Positions 1 through 6,928 of a stretch of 12,207 bases of DNA are shown here, in pieces (the stretch's first letter is position 1; the number at the start of each line of letters is the position of its first letter). Both the position numbers and the translations under genes were made by a program. Under the pieces are notes generated by a model. It did not search any database. It saw only the letters and a program-made list of their open reading frames with translations, and had not been told where the DNA came from. Source of the stretch: Christensenella sp. UBA7102 (GTDB lineage: Bacteria; Bacillota; Clostridia; Christensenellales; UBA1750); NCBI GenBank assembly GCA_002492415.1, contig DKYK01000052.1:1-12207 (forward strand). The letters are read 5' to 3'.

Positions 1-47
1 CCCCACCCCCGCTGCAGAGGGGTCTTCGCAGCGGGGGTGGGGTTTTT
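1..47. terminator. Strong GC-rich hairpin terminator
   Basis: A perfect 15-bp inverted repeat pairs 1-15 with 28-42 around a 12-nt loop and is followed on the plus strand by TTTTT (43-47). This is a textbook intrinsic terminator for a plus-strand gene lying left of the window. Because it sits just past the comF stop codon it probably also ends the minus-strand metK-recD2-comF transcript, but the T tract for that direction would lie outside the window and cannot be seen. Confidence 0.85.
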
Positions 48-50
48 GTA

Positions 51-794
51 TCATTCCTCGGCAAGGTATTGGCTCAGCTCGCGGTCGGCGACGCGGGCGG
101 CGCACAGCACGTAGACCGCCGAAACGCCGCAGCCGTGCAGCGCCCGCGCGCACTCCTGCGCCGTGGCGCCGGTGGTAAAAATATCATCCACAAGCAGCAC
201 ACGCTTGCCGCGAAGCCTGTCGGCATTGCGTCCGGGAAGGATGCAGCCCTTGAGGTTGGTCAGGCGCTGCTGCGCGTTCAGTCCCACCTGCGAGCGGGTA
301 CCCCGCCGCTTGCGCAGCCCATGGCGCAGAAACGGAAGGCCCAGCCGCTTGGCGGTGCGCCGGGCGAGCAGCTCGGACTGGTTATAGCCGCGCCTGCGCA
401 GCGTTTGGGGCGTGGAGGGCACGCCGAGCACGATGTCCGCCGACCAATCCAGCGAAAGCGCCAGCTGCGCAAGCTCCCGGGAGAGCAGGCGCGCGGGCAG
501 ATCGAACTCGCCCTGGAACTTCATGTGGTGGACGAGCTCGCGCACAGGGCCATGGTAGAGAAACACGGCGCGAACCGCGGCGTAGTCGGGCGGGGACTGA
601 CGGCAGGGCAGGCACAGATTGCGCCCTGCAGTGGGGCGGCCGCACACCGCGCACACGTCCCGCTGCGGCCAACGCTCCATTTTGTCCCGGCAGGCGGCGC
701 AGACGCCCTCCCGCACGCCTTCGGCGCTGCCGCAGCAGATGCAGCGCGTGCGAGGAAAGAGCGCGTCGAGCAGCTTTTCGGCAAAGGAGGTCAT
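51..794 (-). CDS. comF: ComF family phosphoribosyltransferase-like protein
   Basis: This 247-residue protein has the ComF layout. The N-terminal zinc-ribbon region carries four close cysteine pairs (CICC at 18-21, CAAC at 32-35, CAVC at 48-51, CLPC at 61-64). A type I phosphoribosyltransferase domain follows, with the ComF signature RRRGYNQSELLAR at 133-145 and the PRPP-binding loop VLLVDDIFTTGAT at 199-211. In naturally competent bacteria ComF is a cytoplasmic factor needed for uptake and processing of transforming DNA; in other species the exact reaction is unknown. The ATG at 794 overlaps the recD2 stop codon (ATGA), and an AGGAG lies about 11 nt upstream inside recD2, so the two are translationally coupled. 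It is the last gene of the predicted SAM-riboswitch operon. The family call is firm; a role in competence here is inference. Confidence 0.93.
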   Translation of the reverse strand: MTSFAEKLLDALFPRTRCICCGSAEGVREGVCAACRDKMERWPQRDVCAVCGRPTAGRNLCLPCRQSPPDYAAVRAVFLYHGPVRELVHHMKFQGEFDLPARLLSRELAQLALSLDWSADIVLGVPSTPQTLRRRGYNQSELLARRTAKRLGLPFLRHGLRKRRGTRSQVGLNAQQRLTNLKGCILPGRNADRLRGKRVLLVDDIFTTGATAQECARALHGCGVSAVYVLCAARVADRELSQYLAEE

Positions 795-3019
795 GTGGGG
801 TCACGCTCCTGCGTCATGCCGTCCAGCGCCGCGAGGCGATCGCCCAGCGCGGTGTAGCGATGCGCGGTCTTGTCATTCTCCACCATGCGGGCCAGCACGC
901 TTTCGCTGCCCACCATCACCACGCGCTCCTTTGCGCGGGTGACGGCGGTATAGAGCAGGTTGCGCACCATCATCTGCGGCGGGCCGGGCAGCAGCGCCAG
1001 CACCACGGTGGAAAACTCGCTGCCCTGGCTCTTGTGTATGGTCATGGCGTAGGCCAACTCCAGATCCTGCAGCATGGTTTCGTCGTAGATCACGCAGCGC
1101 TCGTCGTCAAAATAGACGGTCACGCCGCCGTCGTCGATGCTCTCGATGATGCCGATGTCGCCATTGAATACGCCCAGACCCTCCTCCTCGCGCTCAGCGC
1201 CGCGCGTCCACTCGGCTTGATAGTTGTTGCGCACCTGCATCACCTTGTCGCCCTCGCGGAAACGGTTATCGCCCATGAGACGCTCCTTTTTATGGCGCGC
1301 GGGCGGGTTGAGACGCTCCTGCAGCATGCGGTTGAGCGCCCAGACGCCGGCGTCTCCCTTCTTCATGGGCGCCAGCACCTGGATGTCGCGAACGGGGTCA
1401 ATGTGATAGAATCCCGGCAGGCGCGAGGTGACCAGCGCGCAGACGCTGTCGGCGATGGCGTAGAGGTTGTCGCGCTTTTCAAAGAAAAAGTCCGTGTCGC
1501 GGTTGCGGATGATGGGCATCTGGCCGGAATTGATGCGGTGGGCGTTGACCACGATGTGGCTGCGCGCCGCCTGGCGGAAGACCTCGGTCAGCCGGGCGAC
1601 GGGGATGACACGGCTGTCGATGATGTCGCGCAGCACGTTGCCTGCGCCCACAGAGGGCAGCTGGTCGGCGTCGCCTACCATCACCAGGCGGGTGCCGGCG
1701 CGCAGCGCTTTGAGCAGCGAGCGCATCAGCTGCAGGTCCACCATGGACATCTCGTCCACAATGACCACATCGGCCTTGAGCGGGTCCTCCTCGGTCTTGC
1801 CGAACAGCGGCATGCCCTCGTCCTCGCCGGCGGCGTATTCCAGCAGGCGATGGATGGTCTTGGCCTCCTGGCCGGTGGCCTCCGTCATGCGCTTGGCGGC
1901 GCGGCCGGTGGGGGCGGCGAGCGACACGGTGAGTCCGGCGCGCTGCATCAGACGGATCACGCAGTTGATGACGGTGGTCTTGCCCGTGCCCGGGCCGCCG
2001 GTGATGACCACCACCGGCGACTGCGCCGCCATGGCGATGGCCCGGCGCTGGCCCTGCTCAAAGGCGATGCACTGCTCCTGTTCAAAGGCGTCCAGCGCGG
2101 CGTCGGAGACGTCGACGGTCTTCTTCTGCTGCGCGCGCTGCAGAAGGATGAGCTGGAGCGCGACCTCCTTTTCGGCGGAGAGCATCGCGTGGTGATAGAC
2201 GGCGGTGCAGTCCATGCGCTCCTCGACGCGCACCTCGCCCGAGAGCGCCAGCGCCGCCAACTCGTTGACGACCTCCTCCTCGGGCGCTTGCAGAATGCCG
2301 CACGCGGCCTCGATCAGCTTCTCCTTGGGCAGATAGACGTGGCCTGCGGCGCCCGCTGCGTCCCACAGCGTATAGGTCAGCCCCGCGCGCAGGCGGTTGG
2401 GATCGTCGGGCGCCACGCCCATGGACAGCGCAATGCGGTCGGCGGTGCGGAAGCCCACGCCAGGCACGTCGCGCACCAGCTGATAGGGATTTGCGCGCAG
2501 CACGGTGATGGCGCTGCCGCCGTAGGTCTTGATGATGCGCATGGCGAGCGCCGGGGCGACCTGATAGCGCTGCAGGAAGATCATGACCTCGCGCGTCTCC
2601 TGCTGCTGGGCATAGTTTTCCGCGATGACGGCGGCGCGCTTGGGGCCGATGCCCTCCACCTCGCGCAGGCGGCCGGGGTCGTTGGCCAGCACATTGAGCG
2701 TATCGTCGCCGAAGCACTCCACGATGGCCTTTGCGGTCATCTCGCCGATGCCCTTGATGAGGCCGGAAGCGAGATAGCGCTCGATCTCGTCGGACTTGGT
2801 GGGCACGATGGTCTCGTAGGAAGAGGCCTTGAGCTGCCGGCCAAAGGTGGCGTGGGTGGTCCAGGAGCCCAAAACGTGCACACGCTCCCCCTGCTTGATG
2901 AAGGGAAGCGTGCCCACCACGGTCTGCGGCGTGCCCGCGCAGCGCACGGACACCACCGCATAGCCGTTATCGTCGTTCCGGTAAATGATTTCCTCTACGA
3001 TGCCTTCGATCTCATCCAT
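791..3019 (-). CDS. recD2: RecD2-type ATP-dependent 5'-3' DNA helicase
   Basis: This is a full-length 742-residue SF1B helicase of the RecD2/TraA family, which unwinds DNA 5' to 3' and acts in repair and replication-fork maintenance without RecBC. The N-terminal extension that defines RecD2 is present: an OB-like start (about 1-75), then helix-hairpin-helix elements at 88-99, 121-132 and 185-196. The motor shows Walker A GGPGTGKTT (341-349), motif Ia TGRAAKRM (371-378), Walker B VDEMS (421-425), motif III GDADQLPSVGAG (449-460), and the C-terminal motifs TIHKSQGSEF (660-669) and YTAVTRAKE (690-698). The ATG at 3019 is preceded by GAGG at a 6-nt spacing. The gene starts 52 nt after metK with no terminator or convincing promoter in the gap, so it is probably cotranscribed with metK. 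Nothing in it looks broken. Confidence 0.96.
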   Translation of the reverse strand: MDEIEGIVEEIIYRNDDNGYAVVSVRCAGTPQTVVGTLPFIKQGERVHVLGSWTTHATFGRQLKASSYETIVPTKSDEIERYLASGLIKGIGEMTAKAIVECFGDDTLNVLANDPGRLREVEGIGPKRAAVIAENYAQQQETREVMIFLQRYQVAPALAMRIIKTYGGSAITVLRANPYQLVRDVPGVGFRTADRIALSMGVAPDDPNRLRAGLTYTLWDAAGAAGHVYLPKEKLIEAACGILQAPEEEVVNELAALALSGEVRVEERMDCTAVYHHAMLSAEKEVALQLILLQRAQQKKTVDVSDAALDAFEQEQCIAFEQGQRRAIAMAAQSPVVVITGGPGTGKTTVINCVIRLMQRAGLTVSLAAPTGRAAKRMTEATGQEAKTIHRLLEYAAGEDEGMPLFGKTEEDPLKADVVIVDEMSMVDLQLMRSLLKALRAGTRLVMVGDADQLPSVGAGNVLRDIIDSRVIPVARLTEVFRQAARSHIVVNAHRINSGQMPIIRNRDTDFFFEKRDNLYAIADSVCALVTSRLPGFYHIDPVRDIQVLAPMKKGDAGVWALNRMLQERLNPPARHKKERLMGDNRFREGDKVMQVRNNYQAEWTRGAEREEEGLGVFNGDIGIIESIDDGGVTVYFDDERCVIYDETMLQDLELAYAMTIHKSQGSEFSTVVLALLPGPPQMMVRNLLYTAVTRAKERVVMVGSESVLARMVENDKTAHRYTALGDRLAALDGMTQERDPT

Positions 3020-3071
3020 GCTCTACCTCAACACTTTCGTAACTTTTCAATGAAACCGAAGGCCCCGCGGG

Positions 3072-4256
3072 TCAGCGGTTCGCAGCGGCTTTGAGCGCCT
3101 CGGCGCGGTCGGTGCGCTCCCAGGGCAGATCGACATCGGTGCGGCCGAAGTGGCCGTAGGCGGCGGTGCGCTCATAGATGGGGCGGCGCAGGTTCAGCGC
3201 ATCGATGATGGCGGCAGGACGCAGGTCGAACTGGCTGCGCAGCAGCTTCTCCAGCTCGGCGTCAGGCAGCACGCCGGTGCCAAAGGTATCCACCAGCACG
3301 GACACGGGCTGCGCCACGCCGATGGCGTAGGCCACCTCGATCTCACAGCGGGAGGCAAGGCCCGCGGCGACGATATTCTTGGCCATGTAGCGCGCCATGT
3401 AGCAGGCGGAGCGGTCCACCTTGGTAGGATCCTTGCCCGAGAAGGCTCCGCCGCCGTGCGGGGCGTAGCCGCCGTAGGTATCCACGATGATCTTGCGGCC
3501 GGTCAGGCCGGAATCGCCCTCCGGGCCGCCGATGACGAAACGGCCGGTGGGGTTGATGAAGTACTTGGTGTTCTCGTCCAGCAGCTCCGCCGGAATGATG
3601 GCCTTGACGACGTGCTGCAGCATATCGCGGCGAATGGTTTCCTGGGAGACGTCGGCGCTGTGCTGCGTAGAGAGCACCACGGCGTCCACGCGCACGGGCT
3701 TGCCGTCCCGGTACTCCACAGTGACCTGGCTCTTGCCGTCGGGGCGCAGGTAGGGCAGCGTGCCGTCCTTGCGCACGGCGGCCAGGCGCCGGGCCAGGCG
3801 GTGGGCCAGCGCGATGGGCATGGGCATCAGCTCGGCGGTCTCGTCACAGGCGTAGCCGAACATCATGCCCTGGTCGCCCGCGCCAATGTCGCGCACGCCC
3901 GCGCCGCGCTCCTCCAGCGCGTCGTCTACACCCATAGCGATGTCGGCGCTCTGCTGGTCCAGCGCGATCTGCACGGCGCAGGTGCGGGCGTCAAAGCCGC
4001 AGGCGCCGCCGGTATAGCCGATGCGCGCGAGGGTGTCGCGCACGACGGCGTTATAATCCACATGAGCCTTGGATGTGATCTCGCCCATCACCAGCACCAT
4101 GCCGGTGGTGGCGATGGTTTCGCAGGCGACGCGCGCCATGGGATCCTGCGCAAGATGCGCGTCGAGGATGGCGTCGGAGATCTGGTCGCAGACCTTGTCG
4201 GGGTGTCCCTCTGTGACGGATTCGGAGGTAAAGAATCGGGTTCCCTGCTGCAGCAT
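3072..4256 (-). CDS. metK: S-adenosylmethionine synthetase (methionine adenosyltransferase)
   Basis: MetK makes S-adenosylmethionine from methionine and ATP, releasing phosphate and pyrophosphate, and works as a cytoplasmic oligomer. The protein is 394 residues, the usual length. It shows the N-terminal substrate motif with HPDK (18-21), the ATP signature GAGDQG (125-130), and the glycine-rich loop GGGAFSGKDPTKVDRS (268-283). The start is the ATG at 4256 (MLQQGTRFF), which matches family N-termini and has AAAGGA about 12 nt upstream. The reading frame stays open to 4436, but that extension runs through the riboswitch terminator and is not credible. The gene lies downstream of a SAM-I riboswitch, so high SAM should repress it. 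It is followed by recD2 and comF on the same strand. Confidence 0.97.
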   Translation of the reverse strand: MLQQGTRFFTSESVTEGHPDKVCDQISDAILDAHLAQDPMARVACETIATTGMVLVMGEITSKAHVDYNAVVRDTLARIGYTGGACGFDARTCAVQIALDQQSADIAMGVDDALEERGAGVRDIGAGDQGMMFGYACDETAELMPMPIALAHRLARRLAAVRKDGTLPYLRPDGKSQVTVEYRDGKPVRVDAVVLSTQHSADVSQETIRRDMLQHVVKAIIPAELLDENTKYFINPTGRFVIGGPEGDSGLTGRKIIVDTYGGYAPHGGGAFSGKDPTKVDRSACYMARYMAKNIVAAGLASRCEIEVAYAIGVAQPVSVLVDTFGTGVLPDAELEKLLRSQFDLRPAAIIDALNLRRPIYERTAAYGHFGRTDVDLPWERTDRAEALKAAANR

Positions 4257-4330
4257 GTTCTTCTCTGTCCTTTCTTTCGTTGCAAATGGGGGGTTGATAA
4301 GAACGCCGGCACGGGAAATTCGCATCGCAA

Positions 4331-4375
4331 TCAAAAAGCCTTCCGCCGGGGATTCAGTCGGGCAGAAGGCTTTGC
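4331..4375 (-). terminator. SAM-responsive intrinsic terminator before metK
   Basis: On the minus strand the arm 4373-4361 (AAAGCCTTCTGCC) pairs with 4347-4335 (GGCGGAAGGCTTT): 13 pairs with one G-U, and a short loop. A T run follows directly. It lies just after the riboswitch aptamer. Its 5' arm (4368-4361, CTTCTGCC) can instead pair with 4393-4386 (GGTGGAAG), eight pairs including two wobbles, which overlaps the 3' strand of riboswitch helix P1. That is the expected antiterminator. When SAM holds P1 closed the terminator forms; without SAM the antiterminator forms. Confidence 0.93.
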
Positions 4376-4389
4376 TTTTTTCACACTTC

Positions 4390-4503
4390 CACCTCATATT
4401 CCAGCGACTTTGCGCCGCTGCGGGAATTGGCACCACTGCCCGCGCACGCGGACCGGTTGCCGGGTTTCATCGGGCCCGTCCCTCAACCACTCTGTATAAG
4501 GCG
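4390..4503 (-). ncRNA. SAM-I (S-box) riboswitch aptamer
   Basis: The minus strand carries the S-box core. GGCCCGATGAAACCCGGCAA is at 4476-4457 and GGTGCCAATTCC at 4434-4423, preceded by a GTGGTTGAGGGAC segment. The closing helix P1 forms between 4503-4496 (CGCCTTAT) and 4397-4390 (ATGAGGTG), eight pairs including G-U pairs. This RNA class binds S-adenosylmethionine and shuts off methionine and SAM genes. Here it precedes metK and is followed by an antiterminator/terminator pair, so the output is premature transcription termination when SAM is plentiful. Confidence 0.96.
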
Positions 4504-4528
4504 TTCTTATTCACTTGTCACTGGTTTA

Positions 4529-4557
4529 AGCATAGCACACGCGCGCGTTCCCGTCAA
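4529..4557 (-). promoter_or_regulatory. Sigma-A type promoter of the metK-recD2-comF unit
   Basis: On the minus strand, TTGACG (4557-4552) and TATGCT (4534-4529) are separated by exactly 17 nt, with a TG one base before the -10 box (extended -10). Transcription should start near 4522, about 20 nt before the riboswitch P1 helix. The spacing and position relative to the riboswitch make this a confident call. Confidence 0.85.
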
Positions 4558-4595
4558 CAAGCTTCGACAAGGTTAATCAATCTCTAACAAATCCG

Positions 4596-5057
4596 TCACA
4601 GAATCACGATCTGCCCGAAAGCGAGCATCAGCAGCGCGGCCACGGCGTTGCCCGCGACGATGATGGGCAGTGCGTGGCGGATGCGCAGATCCAACATCGC
4701 GGCGATTCCGCTGCCCGTCCACACGCCCGTGGTGGGCAGCGGAATGGCCACAAACAAAAACAGCCCCAGCAACGAATACCTGCGCACGCCGCTGGATTTT
4801 TTCCGAAAACGCCCTTCCAGCTTCTCGGCCAGCCGGTGAAAAAAGGGACGGCCCTTGCACCAATGGAAAAAGGGGCGCAGCAGCAGCAAAATGAAGGGCA
4901 CGGGGATGCAGGAGCCCAGCAGGGCGATGAAAAACGTCTCCCACAGCGGCAGCCCCATCGCAAGGCCCATGGGGATGGCGGCCTTGACCTCGAGCACGGG
5001 CAGCATGGACATGCCCAGCACGGTGCCCGCAGCCCGCAGCCAATCAATCGACAACAT
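4596..5057 (-). CDS. Small multi-drug export family membrane protein
   Basis: This is a 153-residue hydrophobic protein of the COG2426/PF06695 family, called 'small multi-drug export protein' in databases although its transport role is poorly proven. Membrane segments are visible at about 8-35, 38-62, 95-118 and 130-152, with a basic cytoplasmic-looking stretch at 68-93. The family's paired proline-containing motifs are present: LPVLEVKAAIP (19-29, with Glu23) and VAIPLPTTGVWTG (103-115). The ATG at 5057 has GAGAGAGAGG upstream at a rather long 12-nt spacing, so initiation may be weak. No clear promoter was found. It has no terminator before the metK promoter begins about 40 nt downstream, so its transcript could run into the metK leader. 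Confidence 0.85.
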   Translation of the reverse strand: MLSIDWLRAAGTVLGMSMLPVLEVKAAIPMGLAMGLPLWETFFIALLGSCIPVPFILLLLRPFFHWCKGRPFFHRLAEKLEGRFRKKSSGVRRYSLLGLFLFVAIPLPTTGVWTGSGIAAMLDLRIRHALPIIVAGNAVAALLMLAFGQIVIL

Positions 5058-5126
5058 GTTCGTCTATAACCTCTCTCTCCGGAAAATTTCCACTTGTTGA
5101 TAAAGACGATTTCTGATAAATTAAAG

Positions 5127-5154
5127 TTGCGCCGGCGCGCAGATTCAGTATAAT
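5127..5154 (+). promoter_or_regulatory. Sigma-A type promoter of the TtcA-like gene
   Basis: A perfect TATAAT (5149-5154) has TTGCGC (5127-5132) 16 nt upstream. Transcription should start near 5161, giving a leader of about 45 nt with no obvious structure. A strong ribosome binding site, GGGAGGA (5193-5199), lies 7 nt before the ATG at 5207. Confidence 0.75.
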
Positions 5155-5206
5155 TTTTGCAGGGCGTTTTGGCAAGCCCCCGCATGGATCTTGGGAGGAA
5201 TGGATT

Positions 5207-5941
5207 ATGAAAAAAATACTGGGCTGCATTCGCAGAGCCTGTGAGGATTTTGATTTGATTCAGGACGGCGATCGCATCGGGGTGGGCGTTTCGGGCGGCA
5301 AGGACAGCATGATGCTGCTCTACGCGCTGAGCCTGTACCGGCGCTTTGCCAAGCAGCGCTTTGAAGTGACGGCGCTGACGCTGAGCATGGGGTTGGAGCC
5401 CTTTGACGTCGCCCCCATCCAGGCGCTGTGCGATCAGCTGGGCATAGAGTACATCGTGCGCAAGACTGAGATCGGGCGCATCATCTTTGAGGAGCGCAAG
5501 GAGAGCAATCCCTGCTCGCTGTGCGCCAAAATGCGGCGCGGCGCGCTCAACGAGCTGGCCAAGGAGGTGGGCTGCAACAAGGTGGCGCTGGGTCATCATC
5601 GCGACGACGCGCTGGAGACGCTGCTGCTGTGCCTGCTGCACGAGGGGCGCATCCACACCTTCCACCCGCGCTCCTACCTCTCCCGCATGGACTTGACCGT
5701 GATCCGCCCCATGGCCTATGTGCCAGAGAAGCACATTGTCCACGTGGCCAGGCAGCTGGAGCTGCCCGTAGTCAAGTCTCCCTGCCCCGCAAACGGCAAC
5801 ACACAGCGCGAGGAGATGAAGCTCCTGCTCGACGCGCTGTGCAAGCGCTATCCCAACGCGCGCGAGCTGATGCTCTCCGCGCTGCGCAACGAAGCGCAAT
5901 ACGGGCTGTGGGAGCGACCGGGCGGCGAAAAGAAGGCGTAA
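5207..5941 (+). CDS. TtcA-like PP-loop ATPase (tRNA 2-thiocytidine family)
   Basis: This is a 244-residue cytoplasmic PP-loop ATPase of the TtcA/TilS superfamily. The PP-loop SGGKDS lies at 29-34. The TtcA-type pair CSLC is at 103-106, followed by KMRRGAL, and a third cysteine is Cys193 in SPCPANGNTQRE. TtcA uses three cysteines to hold a 4Fe-4S cluster and thiolates cytidine 32 of tRNA; all three have counterparts here, so a 2-thiocytidine or related tRNA modification is the best guess. The protein is shorter than Escherichia coli TtcA, and many clostridial members of this clade are annotated only as 'ATP-binding protein'. It has its own promoter and terminator and appears monocistronic, divergent from the small membrane protein gene. 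The exact target base is not shown. Confidence 0.85.
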   Translation: MKKILGCIRRACEDFDLIQDGDRIGVGVSGGKDSMMLLYALSLYRRFAKQRFEVTALTLSMGLEPFDVAPIQALCDQLGIEYIVRKTEIGRIIFEERKESNPCSLCAKMRRGALNELAKEVGCNKVALGHHRDDALETLLLCLLHEGRIHTFHPRSYLSRMDLTVIRPMAYVPEKHIVHVARQLELPVVKSPCPANGNTQREEMKLLLDALCKRYPNARELMLSALRNEAQYGLWERPGGEKKA

Positions 5942-5944
5942 AAA

Positions 5945-5994
5945 TGCGCCCCGTTTTTCCGAATTTTGATGGAAGTGCGGGGCGCTGCTTTTTA
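5945..5994. terminator. Bidirectional terminator between convergent genes
   Basis: GCGCCCCG (5946-5953) and CGGGGCGC (5978-5985) form a perfect 8-bp stem with a 24-nt loop. On the plus strand it is followed by TGCTTTTT, which ends the TtcA-like gene. On the minus strand it is followed by ATTTTTA, which can end the LCP-like gene, whose stop codon (5994-5992) lies against the hairpin. Confidence 0.8.
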
Positions 5995-6918
5995 CTGTGC
6001 GCCGTTCAGATAGAAATGCGCGGTGACCCATTCAAGTATGGCTTCGGGATCGGCGATCCAGTAGCTCTCGCTCTGGCGTTCATCCTGCTGACGGCCCGCC
6101 AGAATGGTGGACTCCGCAAGGCGGACCTGTCCCCCGCCCAGCCACAGGCGAACCTCCTGTGCGGCGAGATTGGTGCGCAGGTTGCTCAGAATGTCCTGGG
6201 AAAACGCGTCGCGCTCTCCTTCTTCCAGCCTCTCCATCCGGTCGGCAAGAGCGTTCATCACGGCGCTGATCAGCTGCTGATGGCGCTGCAGCTTATAGGG
6301 ATCCGTGCCGGGATAGTCCACGCCGCCGATGTCGTTGAGGTAGGAATAGGCGGCATAATTTTCGATGTTGGGCACGATATTCTGGTATCCTGCGGGAATG
6401 TCGTACTCCATGATGGCGTCCTCCACCGAGAGATAGACGCCGTCGGTCAGCGCGGCCAGATCGTGCAGCTGTACGACGTTGAGAAAGGCGTAGCGGTCAA
6501 TGCGCACGCCGCCCAGCAGCGCGGAAACAGCCTCCACCGTCTTGCTCTCGGCAAGTCCAGCGCTCTCGGCCCCATAGTAGACGTCGCCAATGGGGCCGTA
6601 CTTGCAGAAGCTGTACTCGCCTTGCGCGTTGTATCGCTCCACCCACACGCGCGTGTCCTTCGGGATGGTCAGCAGCACACTGTCGCCGGAAGACTCTCGC
6701 ACCAGCAGGCTGAGCGAGGTCAGCTTGGAATGACCCGCGTCGTCATAGGCCACCGCGCAGATGAGCAGCGTGTTCACGTCCTCGCGACGCACCAGCGTGC
6801 TGTCGGAGAACTCCATGCCCTGCTCAGGCTCAGGGGTGACCTGCGTGGGCTGCTCCGGCCCGGAGCAGCCGCACAGCATCGTCAGCAGCGCGACGAGGAT
6901 GCACAGCAGTTTCTTCAT
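5992..6918 (-). CDS. LCP-like (LytR-CpsA-Psr) lipoprotein, degenerate
   Basis: The 308-residue protein starts with a lipoprotein signal (KK, hydrophobic core, then LCGC), so Cys18 should be lipidated and the rest should sit outside the membrane. A proline- and glutamate-rich linker (20-35) leads to an LCP-like domain at about 48-225: TIPKDT (84-89, like the SIPRDT of LCP proteins), SKTVEAVSALLG with RIDRYAFLNV (about 125-148), and a terminal QRHQQLI (211-217). LCP enzymes move undecaprenyl-linked polymers such as teichoic acid onto peptidoglycan. The usual RSDT segment reads HSKLTS (63-68) here, so catalytic residues seem to be missing, and LCP enzymes are normally anchored by a transmembrane helix rather than lipid. 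The ATG at 6918 has GAGGAGGG upstream that overlaps the mbl stop region; the gap is 10 nt, so the gene is coupled to mbl. The longer open frame upstream lies inside mbl and is not used. Confidence 0.75.
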   Translation of the reverse strand: MKKLLCILVALLTMLCGCSGPEQPTQVTPEPEQGMEFSDSTLVRREDVNTLLICAVAYDDAGHSKLTSLSLLVRESSGDSVLLTIPKDTRVWVERYNAQGEYSFCKYGPIGDVYYGAESAGLAESKTVEAVSALLGGVRIDRYAFLNVVQLHDLAALTDGVYLSVEDAIMEYDIPAGYQNIVPNIENYAAYSYLNDIGGVDYPGTDPYKLQRHQQLISAVMNALADRMERLEEGERDAFSQDILSNLRTNLAAQEVRLWLGGGQVRLAESTILAGRQQDERQSESYWIADPEAILEWVTAHFYLNGAQ

Positions 6919-6928
6919 TCGTCCCTCC

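Noticed and set aside
860..3094. 744-residue plus-strand open frame opposite recD2
   Set aside because: It is low-complexity, rich in His, Ala, Gly and Val, has no recognisable motif, and mirrors the codon bias of recD2. It is a GC-driven shadow.
4257..4436. N-terminal extension of MetK to 4436
   Set aside because: It would translate the terminator and aptamer RNA. The family N-terminus and ribosome site point to 4256.
3150..4499. 449-residue plus-strand open frame opposite metK and its leader
   Set aside because: It has the same shadow composition, runs through the riboswitch, and lies opposite a certain metK.
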